Shown piece by piece: positions 62,173 through 64,000 of a DNA stretch of 64,000 nt. Where the stretch lies: contig NZ_JARFYN010000004.1 of the NCBI RefSeq assembly GCF_030272695.1, positions 124,001 to 188,000 on the forward strand, in the 5' to 3' direction. The notes below the pieces were generated by a model. That model saw nothing but the letters and a program-made list of their open reading frames with translations, was not told the DNA's origin and made no database searches. The number at the start of each line of letters is the position of its first letter. The first letter of the stretch is position 1. Position numbers and translations under genes: made by a program. This stretch comes from Martinezella calliandrae. Its GTDB lineage: Bacteria > Pseudomonadota > Alphaproteobacteria > Rhizobiales > Rhizobiaceae.

Positions 62173-62574
62173 ATGCCCGATAAGATGGCGGGCGAACGAC
62201 CCAAAAAGACTGCCGGGCGGCTGAAAAGCCGGCCGCAGTTTGTTGCAGTCCGCGAAGGCGAAAAGCGCAAGGGAAGTCTCTTCCTCATCGAAGTGCTGGA
62301 CCGCAAGCTCTCCGACGCCGAACCCCGCGTTGGTTTTACAGTCACCAAAAAACAAGGCAACGCGGTTGAGCGAAACCGTATGCGGCGCCGACTGAAAGAA
62401 GCGGTGCGGCTTCATGCGGGATTTGCAATGCAGCCCGGACATGACTATGTGGTTGTCGCGCGGCGCGATGTGCTGACCGCACCCTTCGAAAAACTGGCGA
62501 GCGAACTCGTCGGCCGCATCGAAGCCAGGCCGAAACACCGGCGGCCGGAAACGGGCCGCTCCAGGAAAGTATGA
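62173..62574 (+). CDS. rnpA: Ribonuclease P protein component
   Basis: Protein subunit of RNase P, which matures the 5' ends of tRNA precursors. The 133-residue protein has the RNR motif [18 protein letters not shown] and a [18 protein letters not shown] central segment, with a basic C-terminus. The start could be Met-1 at 62173 or Met-5; both lie close after rpmH. Its TGA overlaps the first bases of yidC. Confidence 0.95.
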   Translation: MPDKMAGERPKKTAGRLKSRPQFVAVREGEKRKGSLFLIEVLDRKLSDAEPRVGFTVTKKQGNAVERNRMRRRLKEAVRLHAGFAMQPGHDYVVVARRDVLTAPFEKLASELVGRIEARPKHRRPETGRSRKV

Positions 62575-64000
62575 TGGAAAACAACCGCAATTACTTCATA
62601 GCAATTGCCCTGTCTGTGCTGATTGTCCTCGCCTGGCAGTTTTTCTACATGAACCCGCGTCTCGACGCGCAGCGCAAGGCCGAACAGGCCGCAAAGCTGC
62701 AGCAGCAGACGCAGCAGGCTCAGGCGACGCAGGCACCGGCCGCAGGCGGAGCCGTGACCGGCGCGCCCCCGGCGAACGCTCAGACGGCGCCGACGCCTGT
62801 CAATCGCGATCAGGCACTTGCAGAGACTCCCCGCGTGACGATCGACACTCCGGCGCTCGCAGGCTCCATCAACCTGGAAGGTGCCCGCCTCGACGACCTC
62901 AAGCTTAAGGAATACCGCGAGACCGTCGACAAGAGCAGCCCGATCATCACGCTGTTCAGCCCGGCCAATACCAAAGACGGTTACTTCACGGAACTCGGCT
63001 ATGTCGGCAACGATGCTACCGGTACGGTTCCGGGTCCTTCCACGATCTGGAAGCTCGCAAGCGGAGATAAGCTGACCGACAAGTCCCCGGTGACGTTGAG
63101 CTACACCAACGAGAAGGGCCTTACCTTCACGCGGACGATTTCGCTCGACGACCGCTATATGTTCACGATCACCGACAAGGTCGCCAATGCTGGCCAGGCA
63201 CCGGTATCGCTGTCGAACTACGGCCGCGTCACCCGCTACAACAAGCCGCTGACGCCCAGCACCTACGTTCTGCACGAGGGCTTCCTAGGCGTTTTCGGCG
63301 CGCATAGCGGCATTTCGGAAAGCAAGTACGCCGCCGTCGAAAAAGAAAACGTTAGGAACGAGCAAGTAACCGGCGGCTGGCTCGGCATCACCGACAAATA
63401 CTGGGCAGCCGCCATGGTGCCGCCACAGACGGTGCCGTTCGATTCCAACTTCTCGCATTTCACCGATGGCCAGGCGCGTTTCCAGGCCGACTTCAAGAAC
63501 ACCCCTGTCACCGTCGCGCCGGGCCAATCGACCGAGATCAAGACACTGGTCTTCGCCGGTGCCAAGGAAGTTCCGGTTATCAATGGCTACGAGCGGACCT
63601 ATTCGATCCCGCTCTTCAACCGCCTGATCGATTGGGGCTGGTTCTGGTTCCTTACGCAGCCGATGTTCCAGCTGATGGATTTCTTCTTCCGCTTCTTCGG
63701 CAATTTCGGCGTCGCCATTCTTTGCACCACGATCTTCGTCAAGGCGCTGTTCTTCCCGCTCGCCAGCAAGCAATATGCATCGATGGCGAACATGAAGCGC
63801 ATGCAGCCGAAGATGGAAGAGCTGAAGGCCAAGTTCGGCGACGACCGCATGGGCCTTCAGCAGGCGACGATGCAGCTCTACAAGGAAGAGAAGATCAACC
63901 CGATCGCCGGCTGCTGGCCGGTGCTGCTGCAGATTCCGATCTTCTTCTCGCTCTACAAGGTGATCTACATCACCATCGAGATGCGTCATGCGCCGTTCTT
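62574..64000 (+). CDS. yidC: Membrane protein insertase YidC (cut by window edge)
   Basis: Insertase that places proteins in the inner membrane alone or with SecYEG. About 475 residues are visible. An N-terminal span (YFIAIALSVLIVLAWQFFY) leads into a Gln/Ala-rich stretch and a large periplasmic P1 domain (about 75-355), then spans starting WFWFLTQPMFQLMDFFFRFF and GVAILCTTIFVKALFFPLAS, and the cytoplasmic loop SMANMKRMQPKMEELK. The gene continues beyond 64000 where later spans would be. ATG at 62571 or 62574 both fit; the latter overlaps the rnpA stop. Confidence 0.95.
   Translation, partial: MENNRNYFIAIALSVLIVLAWQFFYMNPRLDAQRKAEQAAKLQQQTQQAQATQAPAAGGAVTGAPPANAQTAPTPVNRDQALAETPRVTIDTPALAGSINLEGARLDDLKLKEYRETVDKSSPIITLFSPANTKDGYFTELGYVGNDATGTVPGPSTIWKLASGDKLTDKSPVTLSYTNEKGLTFTRTISLDDRYMFTITDKVANAGQAPVSLSNYGRVTRYNKPLTPSTYVLHEGFLGVFGAHSGISESKYAAVEKENVRNEQVTGGWLGITDKYWAAAMVPPQTVPFDSNFSHFTDGQARFQADFKNTPVTVAPGQSTEIKTLVFAGAKEVPVINGYERTYSIPLFNRLIDWGWFWFLTQPMFQLMDFFFRFFGNFGVAILCTTIFVKALFFPLASKQYASMANMKRMQPKMEELKAKFGDDRMGLQQATMQLYKEEKINPIAGCWPVLLQIPIFFSLYKVIYITIEMRHAPF

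Noticed and set aside
1..64000. CRISPR arrays, insertion sequences and rRNA
   Set aside because: No regularly spaced repeats, transposase motifs or ribosomal RNA signatures were seen anywhere.

Overview
The window is chromosomal DNA of an alphaproteobacterium of the Rhizobiaceae, most likely Rhizobium itself. This rests on gene content rather than a database search: a gcrA cell-cycle regulator, the phoR-pstSCAB-phoU-phoB order, an frcBCAK-type fructose transport operon with a kinase gene, an alpha-r14-type small RNA, and several palindromic intergenic elements of the kind scattered through Rhizobium genomes. No phage, insertion sequence, CRISPR array or conjugative module is visible.

Layout. 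1-1.7 kb: argF (cut by the left edge) and argD. 2.1-2.7 kb: gcrA, with a tight cluster of GAnTC methylation sites and a CtrA-like site upstream. 2.75-10.4 kb: the complete phosphate regulon operon on the minus strand with a Pho box before pstS, followed by a divergent polyphosphate kinase 2. 11.6-17.2 kb: a membrane-anchored hypothetical protein, a nitronate monooxygenase, tRNA-Thr(CGT), and a gene-poor stretch of small genes, a frameshifted TM2-domain gene and a tandem pair of His/Tyr-rich exported proteins, one interrupted by an amber codon. 17.2-22.8 kb: a LysR-type regulator with two HTH domains, divergent from a four-gene osmoprotectant ABC importer. 23-34 kb: glyoxalase, PRC-barrel protein, fadD, pgi, fructokinase, pyrE, a TetR/NmrA/DUF1772 cluster, a diguanylate cyclase and pyrC. 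34.2-39.9 kb: the frc operon facing a ROK regulator and a sugar mutarotase. 39.9-43 kb: a proline-racemase-family / SDR / FAD-oxidase operon. 43-50 kb: an alpha-r14 sRNA, two degraded genes (LysR and SDR), an AKR/SDR pair with its divergent LysR regulator, and a methyltransferase/TetR pair. 50-57.5 kb: MarR-MFS efflux operon, an SDR, a cupin/JmjC-like protein, a PsiF-like protein, a methyltransferase and an acetyltransferase. 57.7-61.6 kb: tRNA-Arg(ACG), a sensor kinase and a chemoreceptor. 62-64 kb: rpmH-rnpA-yidC, cut by the right edge.

Functional themes are phosphate sensing and storage (pho/pst, ppk2, a PsiF-like protein), sugar uptake and entry into glycolysis (frc, frk, pgi), pyrimidine synthesis (pyrE, pyrC), osmoprotection, and several regulator/target pairs whose intergenic spaces carry readable operators. 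The observations most worth follow-up are the GAnTC cluster before gcrA, the triple anti-Shine-Dalgarno sRNA at 43.5-43.6 kb, the double-HTH LysR regulator, the same TTGACGT/ACGTCAA half-sites before two unrelated genes, and several genes with single-lesion breaks that may be recent mutations or assembly errors.
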